Positions 26,889-43,740 are shown, counted from the stretch's first letter. The stretch: 55,910 nucleotides of DNA from Ichthyophthirius multifiliis (GCF_000220395.1 NW_004086786.1:1-55910); one strand, 5' to 3'. The notes: generated by a model from the letters alone, not told the origin. Numbers and translations: made by a program.

Positions 26889-27262
26889 TATAGATATAGA
26901 CGAACTTGTATTATATCAATTTAAATATTTTATTATTATAAATTTATTTAATATTAATTTATCAACTATGATTAACAAAAAAAAAAAATTCTTTTCTTAA
27001 ATGCTATAATTATTTTTTTCTTCTTTCATTTTTAATTTAACATCTCATTTATTCTTTTTTATATATAAAGTATTATTTATGTTATACTTTATTAACATGA
27101 TACTTATTAAACCAGCTTGTATACAAACTGAATTTAAATTTCATAATATATAAAAATGAAAACAAGAATATTTATAACTAGAAATACTTAAAAATTAAAA
27201 AATATTTCTTTACTAAATATAAAATACATATTTTACAGTCTTATTCTCAGACTTTATATAAC
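26679..27262. other. Intergenic with (TA)n at about 26867-26892
   Basis: Spacer between two minus-strand kinase genes. It has a short TA microsatellite next to an A-run. Somewhat more complex sequence near 27050-27150 gives no readable protein. Confidence 0.5.
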
Positions 27263-29510
<2,248 letters not shown>

Positions 29511-31639
29511 TTATTTTAATTTATTTCTTGTTTTTATTTCTAAAATTAATTACTTTTATTAATTTTTTAGTTTAATTATTTTTATTTATTAATTATTAAT
29601 GAATTATCAAAGTAATAATTACTTCTATTAATATTTTATGCTTTTTTTTAGTATAATTTAATGATATATATATAGACATATGGTTATTTAGTCAAATTTT
29701 TTATTTTTAAAAAAATCGAAACATATTAATTATATTAAGATTTATATCTAAAAAATTGCAATTATGGCTTTTGCTTTTTTTTTACTTATATCGACTAAAA
29801 ATATTTATTAATTAAAATAATTTTATCAAAAGAATTATATAAAAATATTAAGATATTATTTAAATTAAATATAGAAATTTATTATATTTACTTTTTATAA
29901 AAAATATTGATTTTTTTAAAAAAATCATATTTAATTTAAATATATAATTAATATTTCATCACAATATTCAGTTTTTTATTAATTATATAATATTTATTTT
30001 TTATATTTACTACATATCATCATTATATTTTGAATAAAATATTTATCTCTTTAGAAAAAAATAATAAAAAATTCAACCTATTCTTATCAAAAAACATACT
30101 TTTATAAAAAATATATGTAAAAAGCAAATAAATTTTCAAATTACAAATTTTAATCGTTAATATCTTAATAAAATAAAAAGAATATTAATTTTTATACTTT
30201 TATATATTTAATTGATGATTAAAAAAATTATGTTTATTTTTAAATTTTTAAATTTAAAAATATAAATTCTTATGCAAGTGTAAAAAGAAATAATATTAAT
30301 TTAAAATATTTTAAGTATTAAAATATAAAAAACATATAATTAATTTTAATTATAAAATATTTATACATAAAATATATAATGGTAGTAAAATTATGTATAG
30401 TATAATAATAAATATATATGTTTTTAATATTTTTAAAAAATAAATTTATTTTTATATATTATCATTCATTTTTATATAAATATTATATATATATATTTAA
30501 ATTTTTATAATTATTTATGTAAAATTATCGGTTTGCTTTAAAATATATTATATTTACTTTAAATATTTTTTTCAAATGAAAATTATTTTTATATAATAAT
30601 TTTAAAAGAAATAAAATTAATATTTTTTTAAAAAATTATTGAAATTATAATTTTTTAATTTTCTATTGTTAATTTTTTTTTTTTTTATATAGATTAATAT
30701 TATTTTTTTTTCATTTTTTATTTAAAAATATAAAATATTTAATATTGACTAAACTAATAAATTTTTATATTAATTTAAAATTTCTAAAAAAAAAAAGCAA
30801 AACAAAAAATATTTATTCATTATTTTCAATTTTAATTAATTTTTTACTTTTTATTATTATAAATTATATTGATTAAGGAATATTTTTCTTCTAATTATCT
30901 TATTTTAATAATTAATATAAAAATATAGAAAATTAATTTATGATTATAAAAATTATTTTTAAATTCAAAGTCTTTTTTGTATTATTTTTATTATCTTATA
31001 AATTTTAATTTTGATATTTTAAAATTTTATATAAAATAACATGTAACAATATATATTAATAATAATAAAATATAATAAATATTTTAACAATTATTACTAG
31101 TTTGTGTTTAATAAAATAATTTATAAAATTTTTAATTATTTACCCTTAACCTTAAATTAAAAAAATATATTATTATGTTATAAAAATAAAGAAACAAAAA
31201 AATATATATATATATTTTAATTTATATTATAAAAATTATTAAAACATTTATAATGTAATATTTTTCTTTATATTTAAATCTTTTTATAAGATTAATTATT
31301 CTATTCTATATTATTTAATTTATAATTATAATTTTAATTATTTTTTATTCAGTTTTTTTTGTTTCTTTATTTTGCTTAAAAAATATATAAAAAAATTAAT
31401 TTATAGTGCATTAAAAAAAAAAAAATATATTTTCCCATAAATAAAATTTTTTTGATAGTATTATATTATTAAATAATTCTTAAATGCTAAATTAAGAAGT
31501 AAAAATTACACTTATATTTTTTAAAAAATAAATAGTAAAAAAGTATATTTAACATTAATAATAGATAAAATAAAATTCTTCAATTTTATAAAATTATAAT
31601 AATAAAAGACAATTAAAAAAAAATTTAACTAAAAAATAA
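29511..31639. other. Long intergenic region, nothing recognised
   Basis: About 2.1 kb of extreme A+T sequence lies between divergently oriented genes. I looked for protein patterns, tRNA-like folds and clustered G+C and found none. It should hold the promoters of the flanking genes. Confidence 0.5.
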
Positions 31640-32158
31640 ATGCAAGAGTGCTTCAACTATAATAATCTTTATGATACTTAAGAATAATTTTATTAAATAA
31701 ATGTTTTCGGTATATTAGATGAAAGTATCGATATGATAGAATTCGAATATACTAAATATTAGTAAAAGTAAAATTAAGAAAAATAATAATTACTTGATTT
31801 TTACTAATCTTCACAATACTAGAATTCTTCTTCCATTTAAATGAATAAAAACTAACTTTTAGAAGAAATACCATTATAAAGTGGTTAAGGCCTTATTCTA
31901 TAAATGGAAGGTTAAAAAGATGAAGACTTATAATTTTAGGAAGAAATAAATATTTTTGATAATGAATAAGTTTATATATGTTTTGATGAAAACGATATTC
32001 CTCAATTTAAAGAAAATTCTAATAGCATATTTGTCTTAATATCTTAAAATAAATAGGTTATAGTCAAAAAAGTAATAGAGAGCTTTGAAGATAATGTATT
32101 TTTAGTCTCACTATATTTAAGTTAATAATAAAAACCTTTAAAAATATTTTCTTAATGA
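31640..32158 (+). CDS. Small Gln-rich hypothetical protein
   Basis: A 172-residue open frame, ATG after an A-rich leader, ending in TGA at 32156. It is rich in Gln (mostly TAA/TAG), Glu, Ser and Phe. A central acidic part (LEEIPLQSGQG, then EGQKDEDLQFQEE) is followed by a C-terminal part with beta-like stretches (IFVLISQNKQVIVKKVIES). There is no signal peptide, membrane segment or known motif. Codon use and amino-acid variety are unlike the surrounding spacer, which supports a real gene. No function can be given. Confidence 0.6.
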
Positions 32159-32770
32159 TAAAAAAAAAATGTAAATAATATATATTTTTGTAACGTGTAA
32201 ATACATAAAAAAAATTTAATTATAATTTAATTTTAATTTTTTTATAAAAATAATTTAATGTTTAAATTATTTAATTATATGTATAATTTTTGCTTTAATT
32301 ATATTTTCTAATATTTAAGTTATTTAATTTAATTTATATAAAAGCTATTTTATCAGAAATTATATAAAATAAATAATTCAAATTTGAATGAAATATTTAA
32401 TTATATATATAATAATTATATAGTTAATATTATTTTTTAAATCCTCGCCAATTTATATATTTTAAATTAATGGCAGTTAAAAATTTAATCTATATTCTAA
32501 AATTTATTTATATTAAATAATATTAAAATTTGAAATAAAAATTAAAAGTTATAAAATATATTGATAAATAATTTTAAAATTCAGTTAAAATGAATTTAAA
32601 AAAAAATATATTTGAAAATGTATAATAAATAAAAAAATAATAATATTTGAAATAATCATAAATAATTAATAAATATTAAAATATAAATTATTAATATAAT
32701 TAGTTAGTTTTTATTAGATAAATATTGCTGAAAATTATTTAGGATAATTTAATTATAATTAAAGATTATA

Positions 32771-32840
<70 letters not shown>

Positions 32841-32849
32841 TTAATTTTT
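32159..32849. other. Convergent intergenic with (TA)n at about 32770-32836
   Basis: A+T-rich spacer between the 3' ends of the small Q-rich gene and the membrane-protein gene. A long TA microsatellite lies just outside the latter's stop. An apparent Met-Tyr-Ile repeat frame there is only the microsatellite. Confidence 0.6.
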
Positions 32850-34563
32850 TCAAAAAATTTCGCCTTTATTTTATTATGGAGGTTTTCCAAATTAATAAAA
32901 AATCATATAAACAATTCCTACACCAACACATACTAAGCATGCGAATCCGTAAAAATAATCTACATTAAACATTTTACTTTGCTTTACTCTAAAAATAAGT
33001 GAAATATTATAAAAAACAGTTGCAATAATAAATAAACATGCGCTTTAACAACACATAAAAAGCGAAACTCTATAAAACCATGTTGAAAAGTTATCTGCGA
33101 GTACTCCTTTACAGTCCTAATTTAAACATCCATATTCATATAATCTATCTGAAACTTTTAAATTTACATTTTCTTCCCAAATTAAAGTTTAAAAATCAGG
33201 ATCACAATGTAAAGAGTAAATTTTTTCATTGCCGACTTATTTTCTAATATATTTTTCGCAATGAAAATTTTCAAGTACATAATCTTTTGAAATATAAGGC
33301 AATTATTCATTCCATGTCTTAATAATTTTCTCTCTTATTTACTAAGAATCTCGGAACATTTTTTAATTCAAACCAGTTAATGTACAACTCAAAATAAATA
33401 ATATAGACCCTATAATTAGATAATTTGCTCTTATTTTTTTCACAATAGTAAAATAAATTATAAAAGAAAAACCTAAAACAACATATGCTAATATATGAGC
33501 ATTTTATACTAAAGTAGAATTAGAAAAAGATTCCATACCATTTAATGAATAATATTCTTAGGCTTGTTTACAACTCCAAGCTGTGCATAAAGAAAATGAA
33601 ATAAGTACTACATTAAAAAAATGAGAAACAACTCTTAAATCATGTTGGCCGATTCCAATTATATATTCCCAATAAATAAAAAAACTTAGAAATAATTAAT
33701 TTATAGACAATAAAGTTACACATACAATTAAACTATAATAATAGGCTATTAAAAAAAAAAATATTAAAAATATTAAAAATAATAATAAATATAAAAATAA
33801 TAATAATAATAATAATTATAATAATAATAATAATAATAATTATATTAATAATAATTTTAATCATTATTATAAATATTTATTTTTTACTACTTTTATATTT
33901 TTTTTATTTTCAAATTTCATATTTTTTATTTAAAATAGTTATTTCAAAAAAATATGTGATTTTTTTATTTTTTTTATTGTTTATATAATAAATATTTACT
34001 ATATATTAAAATAAAAAATATTTTAATATTTATTTAAATTTTAATTATATTATTTAATTACATTATTAAAAATTTTCAAATTTTACTTTTCCATTTTTTG
34101 CTATATATCTATCATCACTAAAACTATTCCATTCTAAAATAAAAAGTAGAATAATTATATTCACAAAAGCAGTTAAAATACTCAAAATAAAAATAAATTG
34201 TGTAAATATATTAGATGCTAAATGTAGTTTCTCTACACTATTTTCACTATTGAAAATTTTCAATGATGTAGATCTTGCCCATACGAATATTAATATACCT
34301 AACAAAATCATTAAAGATCCATTTATTGTTATTATTAACATAAATACAGAGTCTGTTTCTAATTAATGTATTGTTGATACAAATGCTAAAGGAATATTTA
34401 TTAATATAAATATTATTGATAGAATTTTCATTGATGATAGAATATATTATTTCTCTTCATTATTAAAAGCTTCTCCTTTAAAGTTTTTTAATTGTAAATC
34501 TACTGCAGTTTGCGAATTTTAAAAGTATGTTGCATTATGCATATATGATTCTGATTATATCAT
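32850..34563 (-). CDS. Polytopic membrane protein with Cys-containing loop, unknown family
   Basis: The start (MIQSESYMHNATYF, 34563) opens a cytosolic leader followed by three hydrophobic segments (about 34430-34380, 34340-34270 and 34210-34120). An intron at about 33753-34056, with acceptor TTTTTAATAG, joins this in phase to a second exon with about six more. These include VVSHFFNVVLISFSLC, ILAYVVLGFSFIIYF and NYLIIGSILFILSC. Between the last two membrane segments is a loop of about 130 residues with Cys in FHCEKY, LHCDPDF and YGCLNQDCKG. This recalls the large loop of tetraspanins, although the segment count is too high. The stop is TGA at 32850. If the intron is not real, the first part would end at a TGA near 33910 and the second would lack an ATG, so one gene is preferred. 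Confidence 0.6.
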
Positions 34564-35149
34564 TTTTTTTTAATTTTTAATATTTATTAAAATTTTATTT
34601 TGTTGTAAGTTTTTTTTTTTAAATAATAAAAAAAATATTTTCTTAAATAAAAAAATATATATTTATATATATATATTTAAATTATATAATTTAATCTTGC
34701 TTTTTTTTTATTTTTTTTTAAATAAAAAAATAGATTTATTTGTTATTTTTAATTAATAAAAAAAATGCGAATAAATAAACTTTTTCATTATACAATATAT
34801 ATATATACTTTTTTTTTCTTTTTTTATAAACAACTTCTTAATTTATTTTTTTATTAATAATTAAAAAAAAATATTAATGTATTTTTATATTATATGTAAT
34901 TTAAGAATAATAATTTATACAATTTTATTTTTTAATCTTAATAATTATTTAAGTATAATTTTTTTTTTATCAGAATTCTAACTATTTTATGATAATATAT
35001 AAAATATTTAAAAAAATAATAATTAAATCAATAAAAAACTTATAAAAATAATAAAAAAAACTAAAATAGTCATTAAATATATTTAAAATATTTTTATAAT
35101 TTATCCTTAATTAATTAAAAAATCTTAATTTTTTTTTTTTTTTTAAAAA
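34564..35149. other. Divergent intergenic, nothing recognised
   Basis: A+T-rich region with several T and A homopolymers between the membrane protein and the V-ATPase gene. It should hold both promoters. Confidence 0.5.
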
Positions 35150-37389
35150 ATGTTAAATTTTATAAAATCCGAAAAGCTTGAGCTTTATTAATTATTTTTT
35201 TGTCAAGAATCCAGTTTTTAAATAATGACCTTATTAGCAAATTAAGAATGTATAAATTTAATAAATATGGATTAAAAAACTCCTTATTTTTAGCGACCAT
35301 ACTAATAGTAAATAACAAGATGCAACAAACTTATTAAAAAACTAAAAACAATTGAAAACTATATAAATAAATCTGATATAATTCAAATATAAGAATATAA
35401 AAATTAAAAATACACCAAAAACTAAATTCCATTACTCGAAATAGAAGAAAGCCTTGAAAAAATCGAACAAAACATAAATTAATATAAAGAATCTTTATAA
35501 AAAATTGACGAAAATAACCTTTTATTAGAACAATAAAATGTATTTATTGACTTATTAATGGACTAAATATTTTATTTACAAAAAAAAACAATTACAAATA
35601 CAGAATTTTATTTTCAAACAATATGCGGATCTATTGTAAGTACACAAGAACATTTATTATAAAAATTATATTTCCGAATAACTAAAGGCAATGGAATATT
35701 TCTAGCAAAAAAGCAAGGAAATTATTCCTATTTTTACCTCTTCTTTTTCAAATCAGTCCTTATCTAATAAAAAATCAACAAAGTCCTCTCTATATACCAA
35801 GCTAATATATTCAATATTCCCCTCTACGATATATACGAGGTCGAAAGGATTAAAAAAGAAAACCTCTAGCAACTAAAGAAAAACAACAAACTAAAATTTC
35901 TCCTAAACCAAACCCTAAAAGACCTATATATAAGTATAAGTTAACAAAAAAGTAAATAAAGTCTTATATAGACCTATAAAGAGAACTTAAACGACTAAAA
36001 AATATTATTTTAGGCTCTAAATATGACCAAATAAATCCAAAACATAAACAAAGCATTATTATGGTTGCCTAAATCTAAAGAAGATTAAATTTTAGAATAA
36101 TTAAAAAGCCAGAAAATATCTTATGTGCAATTATTTTTAGTCCCATAACATGAATATGATAATTTTAAAGTCAAAAAAATACCCACGAAAATTCAAATAA
36201 ATAACTTTACCAAAATTTTTCAAGAAATTGTTAATTTATATGGAATTCCTGCTTATAATGAGATAAATCCTGCTATTTTTTATATTGTTTTTTTTCCTTT
36301 TTTTTCGGAATCATGTTCGGAGATATTTTCCATGGAATAATTTTGATTTTTTTCGCTTTTTTTTTAGAAAAAACATTCACAGTTTTTAAATAAATTAAAT
36401 ATTTAGTGCTTTTAATGGGATTATTTTCAACTTTTTGTGGTTTTATATATAATGATTTTGGCGGAATAAGCCTAAATCTATTTGATTCTTGTTTTTTTAA
36501 AGAAAAGGATTGCCCATATAAGTTCGGAATAGATCCAAAATGGGGAATTTCTGATAATAAAATGTAATTTATGAACTCATATAAGATGAAAATGTCCATA
36601 TTATTCGGTTTTTTCCATATCCAACTCGGATTACTACTTAAAGGATTCAATAAGTTATTTATATAATAAGATTTTGCCACATTTATCTTCGAATTTATCC
36701 CATAAATAATTTTCGTGAACTCATTTTATGGTTTTTTGGTACTTTTAATTATTTAAAAGTGGAATATTTAATTTTTATAAGAAAATACATCTGCACCTTC
36801 TATAATTTAAATTATGTTAAATTTTGGACTTGATGAAAAAAACTTATTCTATAAATAATTTATGGGGACAAAAAATGATATTTTTTATCTTTTTTTTTTA
36901 CCTATTTTTTGCTGTTTTTCTTTACTTTTGGCAAAGCCTTCTTTCCTATATTTAAAATCTCTTCAAAAAAAAAACTTAAATAATTAATATGTTCTTATTT
37001 AACATAATATATAGTATCCACAAGAAGAAGATTTTTCCGAAGTTTTCATTCATTAATTAATTTTTACAATTGAGTTTGTACTCGGCAGTTTCTCGAATTT
37101 AGCTAGTTATTTAAGATTATGGGCTTTAAGTCTAGCTCATTAAAAATTAGCAGAAATATTTTTCGAGAAAATACTTTTAACTTAAATTTAAAGCAATAAT
37201 ATTCTATATATAATAATCGGATTTTTCTTTTTTGCAGTTCTTAGTTTCGCAATTTTGATATGTATTGATGCATTCGAATGCTTTTTGCATAGTATAAGGT
37301 TACATTGGGTAGAATTTTAAAGTAAATTTTATTAAGGAGATGGAATTTTATTTTAATATTTTAGTTTTGATAAAGATACTTTAATTTGA
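35150..37389 (+). CDS. V-type proton ATPase subunit a
   Basis: Subunit a is the membrane stator of the V-ATPase and forms the proton half-channels against the c-ring. The N-terminal cytosolic half (MLNFIKSEKLELYQ onward) has coiled-coil character and ends near NEINPAIFYIVFFPFF. The membrane half contains the family motifs FGIMFGDIFHG (about 36310), FGIDPKWGISDNK (about 36530), FGFFHIQLG (about 36610) and ASYLRLWALSLAH (about 37105). The last carries the essential proton-path Arg. The C-terminus LHWVEFQSKFYQGDG is typical. About 746 residues is slightly short for the family. The gene has no introns, and its single break is at 36296-36307. There the conserved FPFFFG needs one more T than the T7 run supplies, while both flanks are open and conserved. 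Confidence 0.93.
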
Positions 37390-39250
37390 ATATTATATTT
37401 TTGTTTAATAATTTTGAGTTTGAATGATAAATTTTATATTTTAATAAAGTTTTATTATTAATAAAATTTAAATTTATATTATATATAAAAAAGTTTGATT
37501 AATATTTATTTTATGATTATATATTAAAATTAAAAGTTTGTATTATTATTATAAATAAAAAATATATAAAATTTTTTGATAGAATATAATTGGATGAAGG
37601 AATGAAAGATTTTCAATTAATAAAAATTTAAAGTTAAATGTAAATATTTAAAAATTAATTAGAATATTAAATATATATATATATATATATATATAAATTT
37701 ATTTTATTTACATATATATATTTTAAAAAAGTTCTAATATTAATTTTATACAATTTTTTAAATTTATTATTTCTATTATTTTTTTTATTTTTTTTTTCTT
37801 ATTATATACAATATTATTATAATTGTATTTCAATTAATAATATTAAAATTATAATATCATATTTAAATAATATAATAAAAAATAAATGTTAACTAATAAT
37901 TTTTATTAAATTCAATATTTACCTTATATCTTTAGCATACAAAATATTAATTATTTATTCTTAAAATTAATTAATTATAAATAAAATTTTAATTAACTTA
38001 AAATATAGCTAAGAAAAAAGATAAATAAATATTTATTATTATATAAATAAATAATATTTAAATACAATTTTGTAAATATATTTTAGTAATAAATTAACTT
38101 TAATGTTTTAAATCTTATTATATTATTTATCTTCTATGTTATCTAATATTATATTAGAAATTATTTTTTATTTTTAACTTTAAACTTAAATTAATAATAA
38201 AAAAGTTACATTAGATAATATATAATTATAAAAGTATATAATTAAATTTGAAGCTATAATATTAAAAAAAAATCTTTTAATTTATAATTAATATTAAATA
38301 ATAAGTATTTAATTTGATTATATAAATTATTCATATAAAAAAACATTGTATTTGTTTCTAAAAGAATTCATTATATAGAAATTTTTATTTTCAAAACATC
38401 AATATTTTAAATTAATTATAAAATATTTAGAAAAAATAATAATATATAACTAAAAAATGTATATTTTTAATTAAATTCAATAACATATATTTTATTTTTA
38501 TCAATTCTTTTAATTTTTTTTATTGCTAATCTTCATTATTAATATTTATTTTATAAAAATTAATAAGGAAATTAATATCTAAATAAATAAAAGCAATTAT
38601 AATAATCTTTATTATTAATGAATAAAATAATAATAATATATTTTTTTACTTATTATATTTTATTTTATTATAATATATTATATTATATTTTTTTATTTAA
38701 TTTAATTAAATTTAAATTTATATTAATATTAATTTTTTTTTCATGTAAATAAAAATGATATATTGAAATAGTTTATATTTTATATTAAAAATATTAAAAT
38801 TATATATGATTTCTATATATATTATTATATAATAATTTATAATTTTTAAATTTAATTTTTTTTTGTAATATTTAATAAAAATATAAAAGAGAAAAATTAT
38901 CTTATTAAATTATACTTCTTTTTAAATACTATATTTGTATTTATTTTTATTTTTTGTGTATTAATTAAAGATATTGTTTTTTTAAATTAAATTTAAAAAA
39001 TTAATTTATTATATTTAATCAAAAAAAAAATTAAAAAGAAATATTATAAAATTATAAATTAAAATTAAAAAGCAAGTGAAAAAAAGTGCGCACTTCAAAA
39101 ACAATACAAAATAAATTAAAATATTAAATTCGCATTTAAATTCTAAATTAATTATGCTATATATATTATAAATATAAAAAAATTAAAAAAATAAAATAAA
39201 TAAATAATAAAAATACAAAAATAACAAATAACAAATAAAAATTAAAAAAA
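37390..39250. other. Long intergenic region, nothing recognised
   Basis: About 1.9 kb of extreme A+T sequence, with a TA tract near 37674-37694 and many homopolymers. No protein or RNA pattern was seen on either strand. Confidence 0.5.
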
Positions 39251-40774
39251 ATGATAGTAAACTCATAAAATGTAGTCTATTCTGAAGACTAAATTACCGC
39301 AACCTATGAATATCGTCATTAAAATGTTGAAAAACAATAAGATGGAAAGATCATTATCACTCCCAAAACAACATCCTACACTTTTAAAACAAATACAAAG
39401 GTACCTAAACTTGGCATATTGTTAGTCGGATGGGGTGGTAACAACGGAACCACATTCACTGCCGGAATTCTCGCTAATAAAAATAAATTATCTTGGTAAA
39501 ACAAAAGAGGTGAATAAACTGCTAATTACTATGGTTCTATTACTTAATCTTCAACCATAAAAGTCGGATGTAATGGATCTGAAGAAGTATTTTTACCCAT
39601 GAAAGATATTCTCCCATTAGTAAATCCTGATGATGTAATAATTGGAGGTTGGGATATTAACGAAATGAACTTATCCGATGCCATGAGAAGGGCTTAAGTT
39701 TTAGACTATAACTTAATAGAAAAAGTATCCCCTTACATGTAAGATTTAGTGCCTATGAAATCTGTTTATTATGAAGATTTCATTGCTGCAAATCAAAAAG
39801 ATAGAGCCACTAATATATTAGAAGGAAACGATAAATAAAAACACTTAGAAACTATAAGAAAGGACATCAGAGAATTTAAAGAAAAGAATAAATGCGAAAA
39901 AGTAATTGTTTTATGGACAGCAAATACAGAAAGATTTTGTGAAATCAAGACTGGAGTGCATGATACTGCCGAAAACGTCCTTAAAGCCATCGAAAATTCC
40001 GATCCTGAAATCTCTGCCTCTACCATATATGCTGTGGCCTCTCTCTTAGAAGGATCTAGCTATATTAACGGTTCTCCCTAAAACACTTTAGTTCCTGGAG
40101 TTATTTAACTTGCTAAAATGTAAGACGTATTCATCGTTGGAGACGACTTCAAATCCGGCTAAACCAAAATGAAAACTTCCCTCACCGATTTTTTAGTAAC
40201 TGCCGGAATCAAACCTATGTCTATTGTTTCATATAATCATTTAGGTAACAACGACGGAAAAAACTTAGCCTCCGAAAGATAATTCAAATCTAAAGAATTG
40301 AGCAAAAAATCATGTGTAGATGACATTTTAGCATCCAACAAAGTCCTATATCCCAAAACTCATAAAATTGACCACGAAATAGTCATTAAATATGTCCCAT
40401 ATACCGGAGATTCTAAGAAAGCTATGGATGAATACATCAGTGAAATTTTCTTAGGAGGATAAAATACTATTGTAATGTACAATGTTTGCGAAGATTCACT
40501 TTTAGCAGCTCCTATTATTTTAGATTTAATACTTCTAACTGAATTATTTGAAAGAATTGATTATTAAGTTGATGGAATGAGAAACTTCTCTAGATTTAAT
40601 AGAGTTTTATCCACTCTTGGGTATTTGTGTAAAGCTCCTCTTACTGATTAGGATACACCTCATATTAACTCTCTCTTTAGATAAAAAACTGGATTAGATA
40701 ATATTTTTAGAGCTTGTGCAGGATTATAACCTGATGATAATACTTTACTTGAATTTAAATGTCCAGTTGTTTGA
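39251..40774 (+). CDS. INO1: Inositol-3-phosphate synthase
   Basis: This NAD-dependent enzyme converts glucose 6-phosphate to 1D-myo-inositol 3-phosphate, the first step of inositol and phosphoinositide synthesis. It is a complete, intronless 507-residue gene of normal family length. Visible motifs are the NAD-binding loop [56 protein letters not shown], the active-site region [27 protein letters not shown], and [20 protein letters not shown] near the C-terminus. It lacks a targeting signal and should be cytosolic. G+C content is clearly above that of the spacers and of most neighbouring genes, consistent with high expression. Confidence 0.97.
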
Positions 40775-41875
40775 AGGAAATTTTCGCATATATATTTTAC
40801 TAAATTTTGTTATTATTTTCAAAAATATTAATAATAATTTAATTATACATGTTAAATAATATTTGTGTTTTGTATTTATTTGTATTTAATTAATTAGAAA
40901 CTATTTTTTCTATTTTTTTATTATAAATATTTTACATTATTAATATAAAACATAAAACAGTTTTTTCAAAAAAAAAGATTAAACTATAGTCTTATAATCT
41001 ATATTCCATTAATAGAAGGGCGAATTTTTTATTTTTTTTAAAATAATGTTAATTTTTATTGGAAATTAATCTCAAAATAGTAATTTTTTTTAGAAATATA
41101 TTCTTAAGTATTTAAAGAATATTAATAGTAATCAAAAAAAAAAATTCAATATTTTGATTTGAAAAGAGATTTTAAATTAAATGAATAGAAAAGCAACATA
41201 AATAAAATTATAAATTCATTAAAAGTCAAAACTAAATATGAATATTTTATTTAAATTTAATAATAAACAGAAGAGCAAATCATGTTTCTAGATATATAAA
41301 ATAAAAATTAAAAAATATTAAAAATTAAAAAAAAAAAATTGGAAATATTAAAAAGTGAATAAAAATAAAAAAAATTAAAGTTAAAAATATAAAAAAAAAA
41401 AAAAAAAAAAACAATAAAATTCTCCTTTATAGCTTATAGAAAATAAACTAAATTAAATAAATATATTTAAATAATTATAAAGTATTTTCCATATTAAAAC
41501 TAAATATTTTTCTAAGTTTAAACTTTTAAATATTTTTCAAATATATAAAAATCATTATATAAAATAATAAATATAATAAAAATAATCAGAATAATATTTA
41601 GTTTTTAGTAAATATATAAATAAAAAGATTATGAAATGTTTAATAAAAAGTATATTCTTTTTTAAAAATCCTTCAAATATAAAATTCATATAATAGAGAA
41701 AATTTGTAAATATATTTATTATTTTTTGAAGGAGATAGAAATGACATTTTTTTTTAAATAAAATACATATAATATTTAAGAAGATTTTGAAAAACCAAAA
41801 AAAAAATTTAAAAAAAAATTAAATAAAAAAATAAAAAATAAATTATTTAAAATAAAAAAAACCAAAACAAAAAAA
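40775..41875. other. Intergenic, nothing firm
   Basis: A+T-rich spacer between two plus-strand genes. A short stretch at about 40985-41030 (TATAGTCTTATAATCTATA...GAAGGGCG) is less A+T-rich than its surroundings and ends in a T-run, but folds into nothing that I recognise. Confidence 0.45.
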
Positions 41876-43697
41876 ATGTATTAAATAAATAATGCATTCC
41901 ATAATACTGAGAATGATTCTGATTCATGTATAGAATCAAAAAGTTTACACAACTACAATCACAACCTAAAAAAAGTTAAAATCCAATTCAAAATTAACTA
42001 ATAAATCGATAATCATTCAATAATAAAACAAATGAAGATTTATAAAAAATAATTGAAAAAATCCCTATTCCAATTAATGATTTATCAATAACCGTTTAAA
42101 CATCTTCTCCAAAATAATAGCAAGTAAATATAAATAAAATAAATAAATAATATAATATACATATAGAACTAATATTAAGAAGAAGAAAATTTTTCTTATT
42201 AATAAAATACATAAAATAAATCAAATTAAACCATAAATCTTAAATAAAGTGAAGATTTTTCAATAAAAAATTAACTTCAATAGACTCAAAATGAAAAGAA
42301 TAATCTCTAATAAACTCTAGAATAACTACTTAAATAATTTTAAATTGAAAAAATGTATTTTTGTTAATAATTAGACGATTTAAATTCTTATATTTAGCTT
42401 CTTTAAGCTAAACATAAAGATAATACAAGTTTAAAATCATTAAGAGGCAAAGAATTATCAAAAGAAAAAGAAAAGAATTAAAAATTATAACTACAATTAT
42501 CAAACCAAAATCTAATAATAGATGATTTGAAAAATTAAATTAACCGAATGAATGAGTTTTAACAATAATTGCAAGAACAATGTATTGAAAATTAATATTT
42601 AAGAGAAGAAAATACACAATTATAAGAAAAAATAATATAATTATGTTAAGAAATGAACTAAGTATAAGAAGATTTTCAAGTACATGTATAGGAAATAGAA
42701 AAGGAAAAAAGTGAAATCCTCTTTATTAAAACATTTAATATTTTCAAAGAAATAGTTCCTTTAAAAATTCCTGAAAAAAATGAAAAAAAAGACATTTTTT
42801 TTATTTTAAAATAAATAAAATTAACGTATATATTAAACTAATATTTATTTTTTATTTATAAATATATATATACAAAAAAAAGATTAATAAATAATAATAA
42901 TAACAACAATAATAATAATAATAATGAATGTTTTATTAATAATAATTTAAACGATGAAAATATATCCCAAAACTAACTAAAAAAAGAAATTTAAGAAAAG
43001 GGTTTCCTAAAAATCGAAAATGATCATTTAATAGTACAAATAGAAAAAAAAGCTAAAGAAATTCTCCAAAAAGATAAAGAAATATAAGAACTATAAAAAG
43101 AAAACTAACAACTACTTGATAATATAAACTAATTAAAAATAAACTATGAAAAACTTTAGGCAAAATTTAACCTAAGTTCAAAAGAACTCAATTATAAATA
43201 AAAAGAACTTAAAGAATAAGCATAAAATTCACGTATTTTATCCAAAACTAATCGTAATTTGAGTGAAACAAACTTCCAATTTTCTAGCAATATTCAAAAT
43301 TTAAATGATTAAATGTAATAATAATTATAATTAAATTCATAATAATAATCACCAATTTATCATAATAAAGCAAAATCATGTTCAAATATAAATAAATTTT
43401 AAACAAAATAATAAAAGAAAAATACTTCATTAAATAGTTCAAGTTCATAATAAAATATAGCAAAAATTACAAGCCTAAAGTTATTTAAAAATAATTATTT
43501 TCCACAATAATAAATTATTAATAATAATGTAAGTAACTCATAATTAAGTTTAAATTCTTATAAAAACGAGTAAAATAATATAAATAAAAATAGTAATTTA
43601 ATGAATAATAATAATAATAAAAATATAAATTTATTAATGAATATTAATAATAATATTACAAACGAAACTGATAATTCAAGCAGTAAAAATTATACAT

Positions 43698-43740
<43 letters not shown>

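Noticed and set aside
32783-32968. Plus-strand frame starting in a Tyr-Ile repeat
   Set aside because: It is the TA microsatellite joined to the antisense of the last exon of the membrane-protein gene.
36273-36680. 135-residue minus-strand frame
   Set aside because: It is antisense to the most conserved part of V-ATPase subunit a.
39793-40026. 77-residue minus-strand frame
   Set aside because: It is antisense to the intact inositol-3-phosphate synthase gene.
40985-41030. Possible small RNA (short stretch less A+T-rich than its surroundings, before a T-run)
   Set aside because: No cloverleaf, snRNA signature or convincing stem could be formed by eye.
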